In this document: positions 31,607-44,000 of the stretch, piece by piece
Layout of the letters: every line of letters starts with the position of its first letter
How positions within the stretch are numbered: position 1 is the stretch's first letter
Source of the DNA: Zantedeschia hybrid cultivar
Lineage: Eukaryota > Streptophyta > Magnoliopsida > Alismatales > Araceae
DNA length: 64,000 bases
Assembly (NCBI GenBank): GCA_030544215.1
Contig: JARZZO010000012.1
Coordinates: forward strand, 43,005,194-43,069,193
Direction: 5' to 3'
Translations under genes and position numbers: made by a program
The notes under the pieces: model-generated
What the model was told of the DNA's origin: nothing
The model's database searches: none
What the model saw: the letters and a program-made list of their open reading frames with translations, nothing else

Positions 31607-33325
31607 TGTTAGTGTTTGGGTGTCCTACAGGCCAATTATGGGCCGTGTAGGCCCAATGAGATGTACAGTCTTGTTCAACATAATTAAGTGGTAATTAGAG
31701 CGTAAATTCGTAATCTGTGGATTGCTTTGCATTGTTCCTAGGATATGTGGTTGCAAAGTCAATTCGAGATGGGATCTTAAATGTGAGTTTGACTATATAT
31801 GGACATATACCTTAAATTGTTCCTGATTGGAGAGTAATCACTCTAGGACATTGATGACTCGTAAATCGGCACAAATGATGTGTAGATGATCAATCTCACA
31901 GTTACAGGTGCGGGGCACCGGCACATATATTCAGGTGTTCATCTTGGGAGGATGTCTATTGAATTGATCCGCTGATGGATCTTCAGATGGTTAATTATAC
32001 ATAATGTGAATTGAAGATCCATCCGTCTCAGTAATATTGTTGATCCTTTGACCTAAGACATTAATGGGGCCTTGTGTGAGAACTTGTGTGGTTGAATGTT
32101 TGGTTAAGTGACTTTATCCACAAGTAATGAAACATCAAATTATTAGCCACATCAGAATACATGCGAAGACCTTTAATGGTCAAAACGGGATCGCTCACTG
32201 CTAGGTATATCTTGGACAGTTAATGGGTCATGACATAGATGCTCCATTAAACCCCTAGCCAGGGTAGTTACGGTTCGTTTGGAATGAACTTGCAGTTATT
32301 AAGGAGGTCATGGTCAGATGACACTATCATTAGTAGTTTGATAATAACCATACCACACGATCGTATCAGATTCATACAATGAGCGAGGGATTATAGCGAT
32401 ACAGTAATTCAAGACTAACAAGTACTAGACAGGATGAAGATGAACCTGGCGTGCTCTAGGATCATACGGATTTGCTTGACCCAACGTGATCAAAAGGTCC
32501 ATATCAAATTAAACGTTTATTGAGAATAACTAGTTTAATTTACTTCTAATTATATTAGAAGTTAATGGATCTTTAAACCAGAGAAATAATGGGCCTAGAG
32601 GATCACACACAAATAACTCTTGCAGAACGATATATTATTGTATCGACAAATATACTAAAGCATTAGATTCTTTTGAAAAGAATCAGTAAATGGCTTAAAA
32701 GTATATATACAATAATATTAAGGGCATATATATCATATATGTATTATTAGGTTTATTTGATAAATATCTAATAATAATATATTGATATATAATATGCCTT
32801 ATGATTTTCTTTGGCCGAGGCGGCAAAGGATGGGATTGGTTATGATTTTCTTTGGCCGAGGCGGCAAAGGATGGGATTGGTTAAAAAGGCGGTTCAAGCT
32901 GCCGCCTTAACAAATCCTATATAAGCCCATGTTCTCTCCAACCGTAGAATAAGCCAAGCCATTTCTAACACTTGACGTCAGGTGGAAAAGAAGAAGAGTT
33001 GGACTCTTCTTTCCTTATTTGCTGCCCAGGAAAAAAAGGTTTGACGTCAAGTGGGTTGTGCGAGTTGAAGGAGCAGGATCCCGTTGCTATGAAGGGTTCG
33101 TATGGATTTACTCTAGAGGCCGTACACTTGTGTGACTCTTAGCTTCGAGGAGTTCGGCATCGATATTCATAGGACAACATGTTATGTGCAAGGTGAAAAA
33201 TCTAATATGATTTTTTTTTTTATCATTTTTGTTGCATCAATCGGAGCCCAAATTGATTTAGGAATTCGTTTTGTTATTGTTCTTTTGCTGTGAACGATTT
33301 CCCAGGGTTACGACTGAACCCAACA
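31607..33325 (+). repeat. Solo copia-type LTR (1,719 bp) inserted in element C
   Basis: Starts TGTTAGTGTTTGGGTG, ends GAACCCAACA and is flanked by the exact duplication ttgat. There is no internal region, so it is a product of LTR-LTR recombination. A TATA box (cctatataagc, about 32916-32926) and a 41-bp perfect tandem duplication lie inside. The first bases (tgttagt-tt-gg-g-ccta) and last bases resemble the LTRs of family F and element E, so it belongs to a related copia family. Confidence 0.92.
32799..32880 (+). repeat. Perfect 41-bp tandem duplication in the solo LTR
   Basis: 32799-32839 and 32840-32880 are identical (ttatgattttctttggccga…). It lies just upstream of the TATA box, in the position of an LTR enhancer. 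Confidence 0.95.
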
Positions 33326-33330
33326 TTGAT
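33326..33330 (+). repeat. Right target-site duplication of the solo copia LTR
   Basis: ttgat, identical to 31602-31606. Confidence 0.9.
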
Positions 33331-35692
33331 TGCATTAGGTGGTGGTTTTGAGTGGTAGGTGTGGGTTGTGGAGTCTGTATGAGTGGCCTGGTGGGTTGGG
33401 GATTGTCATGACCAGATGATGTGGGAAAAGGGATGCGTAGCAATGGTTTTGATGGTGTGACATGTTCATGGATGGGAGGTGGGTTGTTTGGTGGCGGTGA
33501 CGGCCTTGGGATATTGAGCGGGGCTTTAAGGGTGAATGATGGTGTGGAGGTGGTGAACATAGTAGGATTGGGTTTTAAGGGTTGTGGCGGTGGAATGGGT
33601 GTTGTGTGTTTTGGTGGAGGCCTAGGGATGCGTATAATGGTGTGGGGTGGTTGAGTGGTAGTATCAGGCACGTGGCCAGTGAAGTATATGGAAGATGACT
33701 CCTCTACTTTCCATTGTTGACCCCTATTCACCTCAGATTGATTGTTGGTAAGGATGGGGGCCATTTGATTTGGGTGCTTCGACAATGGATTATGTACAAT
33801 CCCCATGTTAGGCGGTTGTGGTGCCGCTTGCTGGATAGTTGCCCTTTGAATATGTTGTTGTGGTTGTAGTTGTTGTTGTTGTTGCGGTGGACTTTTAGCT
33901 TTCAGAGCAGTGATATACTTACGCATCTCGTCCCAATCAATTCTTCTTTAATCATTAAGATCATGAATATAATCCCGAAATTGGAAGCAAACGTCCACAG
34001 TATGCCCAGGCTGTCTGTGGAACACATAATAACGAGATGTATCTACATTTTGAGGCCATATGGTCCTTTCCTTCGGTAGCGAGAGAGCATTGGCCACCAT
34101 AAGAGCATTGAAAAATATCGGAGAGTGACTATGGGAGTGGTGAGTATGAAGTTCTCTTAGGACCAAGAGGTTTTCTCTATTGGGAGTATTCCATAGGTGG
34201 TGGAACTTGGTTGTAACCAGGATGTTGATGAGGTTGGTTGTAGGTAAGTTGAGGAGGTTGCTACTGTACATGCCATAAACCCTGTTGGTTCTGAGGCTGC
34301 TGATTGTTGTATGGAGGTGGCTGATTTCTCACAAATGAAGCTTGATTGTTGTTGTTCATAATCCTCACCGGCTCATGAGACATAGTACCCTCAGTGGTCG
34401 CACCAGTATTAGAACAACTAGGTGCACTAGGCTTCCTGGGTGGAGGCCTATTGGGTCTGTGGGGTCAAACACACTGGAGAAGGTAGAGTATTTGAAGGCA
34501 TTCTGGGCATAGCATACCCTCTCATATAGGTCTACCATGTTGGTGAGGTTATTCAAAGTAAGGACCAGTTTGTATTGTGGAGTGGCAGTAGCAATCATCA
34601 TTTTAACCTGCTTCGACTGAGACAAATGATCTTCACCTTCTCAGCCATTGCTCACCACCTGTCTGCAAATGTGATGAAATCCTCATCCGATTTCATCTTC
34701 TCAGCCACCAGATCAGTGATGGACAATGACGGAGTAACTTGGTCTTTGTACCTTTGCAGGAATTTCTTAGATACGGTGTCAAAGTTCTCTGCATCGACGG
34801 GATCTAGTGAAAAGAACCACTCGAGGGTTGATCCATCCAATGATCTTCTAAACAGAAAAGTCAGGGACCTCTTGTCATTTTGCCAGAACGATGACTCATA
34901 CAAGAACTCCTTTAGGTGGATAAAAGGATTACCCGTACCATTATATCTTTTGTAGATTGGCATCTCATAGGGTAAGATGTGGAAGATCGGTACAATTGGT
35001 ATAAAAATTTCTGGGTCGGCGTTGGCATCGATCAGCCTTCTAAGATCCTTGTATTGCTTATCCATTTGATTCATTTTAGTCAACAGAGCATGGGTGAGTT
35101 GATTAGTTGATTCAGGTTGAGGGATATGGAACGCTTGCCTCCTAGAGTAACTGGGGCAAGGTGGACAGTAAGGTTGAGATCCGGCAGCATTTCTGCCGTG
35201 CCCGAAGGCATTAGATAGAACAGGAGTATGCGGCCTAGAAGGATGACGGGTGCTAGAGTGTATATGACCCACCTACTGTGGTGTGGAGATACGAAGGTTC
35301 TATATCGCCTGGGTGGGGATCTGATGAGAAACAGGAGCGGATGGTTCAGAGGAACCTAGGAGAGTCTTCCCCTTTAGAATTGATTGGATTGCCTCAAGCT
35401 GTTGAGGATCCACATAAGTAGCAAGGGCTCATAGGATACTGACCAAGTCTGGAGTGGGCATGGATGAGGGCTCAGTTTGATCCTAAGCTTCCCCAGAAGT
35501 AAGATTAAATTCAGATCCTGCAACATGAATCCGAGGATGAAAACTAATAGTAGGATGGTATTGGTCATATAGGGAATGACTCTGAGGGGCATGAGCATCT
35601 CCCTCGTATTCAGATTGGAATTGGACGTGGTTCTGAGGGGCATGATCATCTCCCTCATGTTCAAACAGGTTGTCATACTCGTATGAAGCCAT
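33331..35692 (-). pseudogene. gag region of Tat-like element C, several frame breaks
   Basis: Likely start is the ATG whose complement is at 35690-35692 (MASYEYDNLFEHEGDD), similar in character to the N-terminus of D. An acidic repeat, GD-HAPQ-H, occurs twice. The gag core occupies 34652-35272 (YKRYNGTGNPFIHLKEFLYE, STLEWFFSLDP, FDTVSKKFLQRY) and continues in other frames (ATPQYKLVLTLNNL at about 34550-34600). A zinc-finger-like segment follows (YYVFHRQPGHTVDVCF, near 34000; the first Cys appears replaced). The last part (33331-33926) is Gln- and Pro-rich. At least three frame changes or stops separate the pieces. The order matches D and supports a common Tat-like ancestry. Confidence 0.82.
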
Positions 35693-36720
35693 ACCAATGA
35701 TCCTACCTGAATGCAACATCATGGTCTCAAAAAATTTTGCACACAACTTCAGACAAGTGGATGTTTACGTTTCTTGAGGATTTCCTGTTAAAATTAAATG
35801 GATTTTAAGGATGAATTCGCTCAAGGGTAGGATCCTAATTTCAATTTGATTTTTCTCCATTATTCTCTTTGGCTTTAACTCACAACAAATGTAATGACTA
35901 ACCCGGAACTTCAATGGTACAACCTTCCCAATGAGCAAAGAGGGAATCCTTCGCTTTTAGGAACTTATGGAGGTCTCAACACAAATCGCTCTAGTCTATT
36001 TGAGGGACCAACCCCAGTCAGAGAGAGTTGAGAATGCCGAGAAAGGTGTTTCCTAAAAGAGGGAGTGAACACCCAATGCTAATCACATGTGACCAAGATG
36101 GTCTCTAATGCAATAAATAGTAATAGTAAATATAGGTATGATCAAGGATCCGAATGGTTGATGGCCGAAAAGACTCCTGTTTGAATCGCATCATTTGGTG
36201 TCAACATGATTCAACACAGTAAGCCTGCTGTCAACAGTTTCTCAAGTAGCAGAGTAAACCGACTAAACGGCGTCGGTCTTGGACGACGTGAATCAAAACG
36301 TGTTGCTTGGTGTCGACGTGATTTGAAGCCCGTACCACAAATTAATAAGGGTCACTCCCTTTTAGACATATAGAATATAGGGAAAATAGTAAACTTTGCA
36401 AAAATCACCCGAACTAACAGATATCATGCAAATATCAAACAAATTATCTCAAGCATTATGCTTTCACAATCACAATTTCAAGGCAATCAAAGGGGATAAA
36501 ATTTTACCGCCAAGGAGGTGCACAATGGATTAATGTTAACCAACCAACCAAAGGGTGCCTGAGGAGCATAAAGGGATGCATACGAGGGTGTCAAAGTGTG
36601 CACACGAGGGTGCTAAGTGAAAAAGAGAGTAAAACAAAAGAAAACGGCAAGAATATGCATGCTATCATATCATCATTCATATTAACATGAAAACATAGAA
36701 ATCGTGTTCGCCAGAGATCG
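35693..36720 (-). other. 5' leader of element C
   Basis: Non-coding between gag and LTR on the minus strand. A candidate primer site (tggcgaacacgatttc on minus, about 36700-36715) resembles that of element D (tggcgatcacgg…). It also carries GGCGTC-type inverted modules at 36181-36215 and 36263-36296. Confidence 0.55.
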
Positions 36721-37050
36721 AGAACCTCAAAAGAATAAAAGTGATCGCTACATGCCTGCCAATTAGGGAGATTTTTGTGGAAAACAAATAACGATAAAGG
36801 AAATCAATCAGATCTTTGATTATAGTGTAGTATCCATTCTAAAAAGAATAAACAACATGCAACTAAACTATGAAACTCACCTTTTATGTTCTCTTTTAAA
36901 CACCTATGCAATGGGATTGGTTTGAATGTGGAAAGTGTGCAAATAAGAAAGTGATGAATGATCTATGAACTAATGAAAATCAATGAAAAATAGTAGTCTA
37001 AACTAAGAAAACTAAGAAGAAAAGAAAAGGGAAAAGAAAGAGGTTGGCCC
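36721..37050 (-). repeat. 5' LTR of element C, inner part
   Basis: Reverse complement of about 10220-10640, including the leader-proximal block gtagcgatcacttttattct. It is cut at 37050 by element E, whose duplication ggccc is the last 5 bases. Confidence 0.8.
37046..37050 (+). repeat. Left target-site duplication of element E
   Basis: ggccc, repeated exactly at 46584-46588. Confidence 0.93.
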
Positions 37051-38631
37051 TGTTAGAATTTGGTGGCCTCAAAGCCAATCATTGTACATTCTAGTTCAGA
37101 TTATTCATAAAGGCAATTATTTCTTCATTTAATAGTTCTCGCAAACGACTATCGTAATGAAGGTCCATAGACAAATGTATGGGATATTGAATCATAATGA
37201 GATCATGATAGTAAGATCAATATCTTAAGGCAATTGTCTTAAATAGTTCTCGATCATAGGATATTTGAGATGGACATTAAATATCCGATAAGATCGACAC
37301 AAGTTATGTCTGCTCATATGATGAGGGTGAATGATCTCACATTCACTCGTGTGGTGACACTAAGACAAACAAGTGGGTGCTCATTAGAGAATGAGTTCAC
37401 TGAACAGACCCAAATAAGAATTCCTGGATGGTAATTATACCTATTAGTCAACCAAGGAATTCATTTGTTGCAGTAGCACAGTTGGTCCTTTAACCTGAGT
37501 CACCAATGATACCTTGTTTGTGGACCATTGTATCTTGATTCTCTGACTCATGGACTTTAACCATTAAGCCCACCATAATCGGTCTTTCAGATACAGTGGA
37601 AAGCTTGCGAAGGTAATTGAGTGAACAACAAGGGATCACTCACTCTTGGTATAAGACTGGAGAGAGAATGTCCCATGGATGTGTACACAGAAATCCCTGG
37701 CCAGGGTCTAATGAAAGAGATGTCTTTCTAGATATTAACTGTGTACTGTAATCCATCTGGATAATGCGATAGAGGGTTTGACTATAAAACCATACCCTTG
37801 CGTTATCGGGACATTGCATGAGTGAAGGATTATATCTGTGCGGTATCTGCAGACGGAAAGGTTCAATTGAAGGGAACAGTATCCCTTATATCTTCTGGGA
37901 TCATGAGGTAGTGTTTGGTGCTGTTCATGATCAGAAGGCCAAGTGAATTAATCATCGGATGATAATTTACTTGTTTATTAAATTAATCATTTAACATGTG
38001 ATGTTTAAATGTTAATTAATAAATATTAAACTCAAGAAACAGTTCTAAGTTTAATGGGCCTGCAACCGGACTAATATATGGGCCTAGAGGGTCACACACA
38101 TAAGAGTTCTCGTCAGACGGTGAGAGATGTTAAATTTCATGCTTATCTTGGTTTTTGTGAAAAGCTGCAGGATAAACATGAAGATTTAATGGAGAATTAT
38201 CCAAGGCCAAACTCTTGGATAATCATGAGGATTAACTGTTGTGCTTATCCTTATTTCTATATAAGGAGGGCCAAGGGGGAGTGGTAAAAAATTAGTTGGA
38301 CGAATTTTTACTCCCCAGATTCTCTCTCTCCTCTCTCTCTCTTCTTCTCGGAGTGCATCTGTCTCTCTCCGCGCATGGTGGATCTGAGATCTGGTCGCAG
38401 CACTTAAGTCGAGGAGGAAATCGCGTCTGCTGCGGGAACTCGTGTGGATACCTCTAGAGATCGTGCGCGTGCGCGATTACCGAGTCGGCATCATCCACGA
38501 GAGATTCGAAACCCCGCAAAGGTGAAGAACTGTTCTTCCCGCGTTAGTTTTAATGTCCGTTTTACAACCCCAGCAACCGATACAATGGAATCATTTTTTT
38601 ATTTCCGCTGCGTTCATGGCGATTCCTTACA
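37051..38631 (+). repeat. 5' LTR of element E (1,581 bp)
   Basis: Starts TGTTAGAATTTGG; ends GATTCCTTACA. A TATA box (tctatataagg, 38256-38266) is followed by a CT-rich tract (about 38323-38346) that would be in the transcript leader. Confidence 0.95.
38256..38266 (+). promoter_or_regulatory. TATA box of element E
   Basis: tctatataagg. It is conserved in the 3' LTR at 46208-46218. Transcription would be expected to start about 30 bases downstream. Confidence 0.75.
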
Positions 38632-38632
38632 G

Positions 38633-38645
38633 TGGTATCAGAGCC
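38633..38645 (+). other. Primer binding site of element E
   Basis: TGGTATCAGAGCC, one base after the LTR; complementary to initiator-Met tRNA. Confidence 0.95.
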
Positions 38646-39303
38646 AGGTTCCGCTGGTTCGGTTGTAAAACGGCACCGTTTTGTGTGTTTTCTCGTTATG
38701 CGTGAAGAATCCGTATTGTACGTGTTCTTGTATTTAATCCGATTAAAAATGACAGATTAGTGTTCATATGATGATCACGATCAATTTGATTATTTTTCTG
38801 TATTTTTCGGATTTTTATTTGGGTTTTTCGGAGTTCTTCATGTGATGATGAACTGGGGTACTTCGGCGGCTTCGCACGGGCATTCCAAGTGTTGGGATGG
38901 CGGCCCAGATGTCTGGATCTATTAGTGATAGTCACCACTTCACATTGGGCATGAAAATCGGCACCGGAGTGCCCTTGGAGGTGCTAAAATCAAGCCCAAA
39001 CTCGGTTGTTTAACCCTGCAAAATCAGATTTTAAGGGTGAGTTTAGGGCTCGATCCAAGGGCCATTTGGCCACCGCCGGCGGCCCTGCCGGCGCCGGGCG
39101 TGTCGCCGGAGCAAGGGCGACGCCGGCAGGGGCCTGGCGCCGCCGGACGCCGGCCGGCGGCGGCGCAGCCGCCCCTTCTTCCCTCCGTCTGCTAACAGGT
39201 TAGGTTGCAGAGAAAATTAGGGCTCGGGCCGGTGGAGTTGCAGGTGAAGTGGCCGGACCGCCCGGTCCCGACCCGGTCGGACCGGGCCGCGGGCCGGGCG
39301 GCG

Positions 39304-39403
39304 CCCTGGCCGAGCCAGGGTGCGGCCCTGGCCGAGCCAGGGTGCGCCCTGGCCGAGCCAGGGCCCCTGGCCGAGCCAGGGCTCGACCCTAGCCGAGCCA
39401 GGG
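39304..39403 (+). repeat. Five copies of a 17-base perfect hairpin in the leader of element E
   Basis: CCCTGGCCGAGCCAGGG occurs at 39304-39320, 39326-39342, 39347-39363 and 39365-39381; the fifth, at 39387-39403, has one arm change (ccctagc). Arms CCCTGGC and GCCAGGG pair perfectly around a CGA loop. The period is 18-22 bases. Confidence 0.93.
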
Positions 39404-40577
39404 GGCCTGGGTCCGGGCCATTGGGCCTTAATGGGCTGGGCCCATTATTATTTTTATTAAAAATTGTTTTTAATTATTGTTTAGCCCCTTATAAACCCAA
39501 TTTTAGCCCGTTTTAGCCTGTTTTAAAATTGTTTTAAAACAGAATAATTATAGAAATAATTGATAATTGTTATTAATTAATTTTTATGATTATTAACAGG
39601 TTATTAAAGTGTTTAATAACTGTTAGTCTATTAAAGGGCTTTATAATTAATGGGTGTTAGTTAATTATTTAAAATTGTTTTAGATAATTAATTCCCTGTT
39701 AATTTAATTAGTTTAAAATTGTTTTAAACTAATTTCATGCATTACTTGATTACACTTTGCCGTTCAAATTGTTTGAATTTGTATTTAGATTAACTGAATG
39801 GTTTAGTTAGTTTATTTGTCAATAATGTTTTGAATATTATTGATTATGCTGAAATAAATGTTATTTCGAAAACTAATTGGTATTATAATTTTATATTTAT
39901 AAAATTTAATACCAAACAACAATTATGTGATGATTGTGATGCATGTGATGTGTTTTATGGTGGGATGATCATGGACTTAAAATTTTCATGTGATGAATGA
40001 TGTGAATGGATGCGATGCTTATTTCATTTGGCATTTTAAATAGGACCTGCGTGTCCTCCTCTCCCTTAATCCAAATGTACTTTCTACCTTCTTATAAGAT
40101 TGTACTCTCCTTGATAAGATCAAGATTTCTAATTGTTTAAATGTACATTTGTGGACCTGCGAGTCCTGAATTTTGTATTTAAATGTATCGGATTAAGTTT
40201 AGAGGACGGGATCTTTTGAAGACACCTCTGGAGGGAGGACTCGCATCAAATGGAACCAGTGTTGCTGTTTTCACATTAGGATCCTATTATGGATCATCGT
40301 TTGGCTCCGATGATTCCATAGTAGTTTAAGCAGTCCATGATCATCCCCATTTAATTTTTCTGCATATATGTGATGTTTGCGGACTATGCTATCATATATA
40401 TATTTCTATTAAGTATATTGATACTTCAAATTGAAATACTATTGATAGCACGATTTTTTTACAAATCAAAATCAAATCCCTCTTTTAAAACTTAAGTTGT
40501 AAACATAAGATATTAAGAATAATCCACGTAACCCACCATCATTATAGATCTTAGGATAATTCTTATCTCAAACGGAT

Positions 40578-40874
40578 TTGTTGTGCTACCACAAGGTCTG
40601 TTTGATTTAGAAATTAAACTAGGTCTACGACATGTGATGTCATCAAGATGAATGGACAAATAGTGTAGTTTTGTTGTGCTACCACAAGGATTACACTATG
40701 AATTCATGTCATCTAAGTAATGATGGATAAACTTAACTGAATCAAATTGATTTGTTGTGCTACCACAAGGTCATTCTGATTTAGGGGTTAAATCGATCGG
40801 ATATTGCAAACGTTGCAACTGTCAAGAGTTGACTGCCTAAGGGACTTGATGTGATTTGTTGTGCTACCACAAGG
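40578..40874 (+). repeat. Four dispersed copies of a 20-base motif before gag of element E
   Basis: tttgttgtgctaccacaagg is identical at 40578, 40670, 40751 and 40855 (92, 81 and 104 bases apart). The sequence between the copies is only loosely similar, so the motif itself is conserved, not a whole tandem unit. The core ttgtGgTA / taCCACAA is partly self-complementary. Confidence 0.93.
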
Positions 40875-41057
40875 TCACATGCATGTTGCCCGAAGGATTC
40901 TGATCCCCACTAGGAGATCACCGGAATCTCCCGTTCTGTATCTTAGAGGGTCATACAGATCGCCGAAAAATAGTGGGAGCATAAATCTAGATTAAAAGTC
41001 CTTAATCTGATTTTAAGAACTATCTGCTCATTTTTATATATTTCCATGTAAGTCGCT

Positions 41058-44000
41058 ATGTCGTCACCTAACCCCCTCCGATGCATACTTGATGCAAACA
41101 AACTCACGGGACCAAATTACATTGACTGGTTACGCAACCTGAAGATTGTCCTCAGGTGCGAAAAGCTAGCCTATGTCCTAGATCAACTAGATCCAGTGCA
41201 ACCCGGTGATAATGCTAACGAAGATGAATTAATGATGTATGAAAATTGGAAGGAGGACTCTGTCAAGGTCCAGTGTTATATGTTCGGTTCAATGAACAAT
41301 GAACTGCAGCGACAGCATGATAACATGGAACCTAAGACCATTCTGAATCACCTACAAGAGTTGTTTGGTGAACAATCCAGAACAGAAAGATATGAGATAT
41401 CTAAGAAATTGTTCAGGACCAGAATAAGCGAGGGCACATCTGTGCAAACTCATGTGCTCAAGATGATAGAATGGATTGAGAGGCTTGCTGTGCTGGGCTT
41501 TGTTATGAACAATGACCTGAGCATTGACTTAATCCTACAGTCCCTTCCAGATTCATTTTCACAATTCATTATCAACTTCAATATGAACAAAATTGAAGTT
41601 TCACTAGCTGAGCTGCTCAACATGTTGAAGACAGCTGAAGGCACTATCCAGAAAGATAAGCCAAGTGTAATGCTTGTTGGTAAGACCAAGAAGAAAAGGA
41701 AAGCTGGACAGACCTTTAAGAAAGGTAAGCCTAAGAAGCAAGTGAAAAGCAAACTGGCGGCACAAAAGGACAAAGCTAAAGTCAATGATAAAGGTCAGTG
41801 TTTCCACTGCCATAAAGAAGGTCATTGGAAGAGAAACTGCAAGATTTATCTTGCAGAAAAAGCAAAGGAGAAGCTTGGTGAAGCTTCAGGTATTCTCATG
41901 ATCGATCTTAACTTGTCTTATAGAGAATCAACATCCTGGGTATTAGATACTGGATGTGTTTCTCATATCTGCAATAACTTGCAGGTGTTAACAAGTAAGA
42001 GAAGATTGAACCGCGGAGACGTGGATCTGAGGCTCGGGAATGGAGCAAAAGTTGCTGCGTTAGCTGTGGGGACAGCAAGACTTCAGATGCCGTCAGGAGA
42101 CTCCTTGGAACTGATAGATTGTTATTATGTTCCAACCATTATTAGGAATATCATATCTATTTCATGTTTAGATAGACAAGGATATTCTATGAAACTAGAG
42201 AATAAAGGTTGTTCAATTTATCAAGGAGACAAATTGTTTGCTTCCGGATATTTATTGAATGGATTATATTTACTTGATATTTCATATGATGTTTGTCTGA
42301 TAAATAATTCTCTTGAACGCTTAGATAAGGATGTGAATAAATCGTACCTATGGCATTGTAGGCTAGGTCATATAAATGAGAACAGGATCATAAGGTTGCA
42401 AAAGAATGGATATCTTGATCCATTTGATTATGAATCATTTGCAACCTGTGAAGCTTGTCTCATGGGAAAGATGACCAAAGCTCCATTCTCAGGACATGGA
42501 GAAAGAGCTAAGGACTTATTGGAACTAATACATAGTGATGTATGTGGTCCAATGTCCACTCATGCTATAGGTGGTTACTCATACTTTGTTTCATTTACAG
42601 ATGATTTCTCAAGATATGGCTACATATATTTGATGAAATATAAGTCAGAAGTCTTTGAGAAATTTAAAGAGTTTAAAAACGAAGTTGAGAACCAGACTGG
42701 AAAGAGTATTAAAACTCTTCGATCAGATCGAGGGGGTGAATACTTAAGTACAGAATTCACAGAATATCTTAAGGATAATGGTATTTTGTCTCAATGGACT
42801 CCTCCCTATACACCTCAGTTAAATGGTGTATCGGAAATGAGAAATCGTACTCTATTAGATATGGTACGATCCATGATGAGTTATGCCAAACTTCCAATCT
42901 CTTTATGGGGATATGCACTGTTGACTGCTGCATATCTGTTGAACAAAGTTCCGAGTAAGTCAGTACCTTCCACTCTATATGAGATATGGAAAGGAAAGAA
43001 ACCATACTTTAAGCATGTTAGAGTCTGGGGTTGTCCTGCACATGTCAAAAGACATGATCCAGACAAACTGGATTCCAGGACAGAGAAATGTAGATTTGTG
43101 GGATATCCAAAAGAGAGTTTTAGATATTACTTCTATCAGCCCAGTGATCAAAGGGTGTTTGTCGCAAAAAGAGCTGCCTTCTTAGAGAAAGAATATCTTT
43201 CAAAAGAAGACAGTGGGAGCAAGATAGAACTAGAAGAAATTCTAGACTCACAAATCAACACTGGTTCATCTACTGAACCAATGACTCAAGAACTTGTTCA
43301 AGATGATGCACAAAAGGTTCGCAGATCAGGTAGAGTGCCTAAGCAGCCTGAAAGATATGTTGGACATATCGATGAAGGCAAACTAAAAGTGCACTTAAAT
43401 GAGGATGATGATCCTCAAACCTACCTTGAAGCCATAAATAGTCATGAATCAGAAAAATGGCAAGAGGCAATGGATTCTGAAATTCAGTCCATGTATGCCA
43501 ACCAAGTTTGGAACTTGGTTGATCTGCCAGAAGGTATAGTACCTATTGGCAGTAAATGGATCTTTAAAAGAAAGATCGGGGCAGATGGACAGATTGACAC
43601 ATACAAGGCCAGGCTTGTAGCAAAAGGATATCGTCAAAGGCAAGGCATTGACTATGACGAAACCTTTTCTCCAGTTGCCATGATTAAGTCAATCAGAATA
43701 CTTCTTGCTATCGCTGCATTCTACGATTATGAAATATGGCAAATAGATGTGAAAACAGCATTCCTTAACGGGAACCTTCAAGAAGAGGTGTATATGATAC
43801 AACCTGAAGGATTCACTTCCAAAGAGTATTCAAGCAAGGTATGCAAGCTGCAAAGATCCATCTATGGATTAAAGCAGGCATCCCGAACTTGGAACTTAAG
43901 ATTTGATGAAGCAATCAAATCTTATGACTTCATTAAGAATGAAGATGAACCTTGTGTATACAAAAAGGCTAGTGGGAGCGCGGTTACCTTTTTAGTACTT

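Larger units (their letters stand above)
38646..41057 (+). other. Leader of element E (2.4 kb, non-coding)
   Basis: No protein motif. It begins ordinary, becomes very GC-rich at 39050-39420 (hairpin array listed separately), then AT-rich. Four copies of a 20-base motif precede the gag ATG. The length is unusual compared with a few hundred bases in compact copia elements. Confidence 0.75.

Noticed and set aside
33421..33654. Gly-rich 77-codon plus frame
   Set aside because: Antisense of the Pro-rich end of gag of element C.
38444..38668. 74-codon frame at the end of LTR E, repeated at 46327-46584
   Set aside because: It lies in the transcribed part of the LTR and crosses into the primer site; no domain, and the first copy is interrupted by a stop relative to the second.
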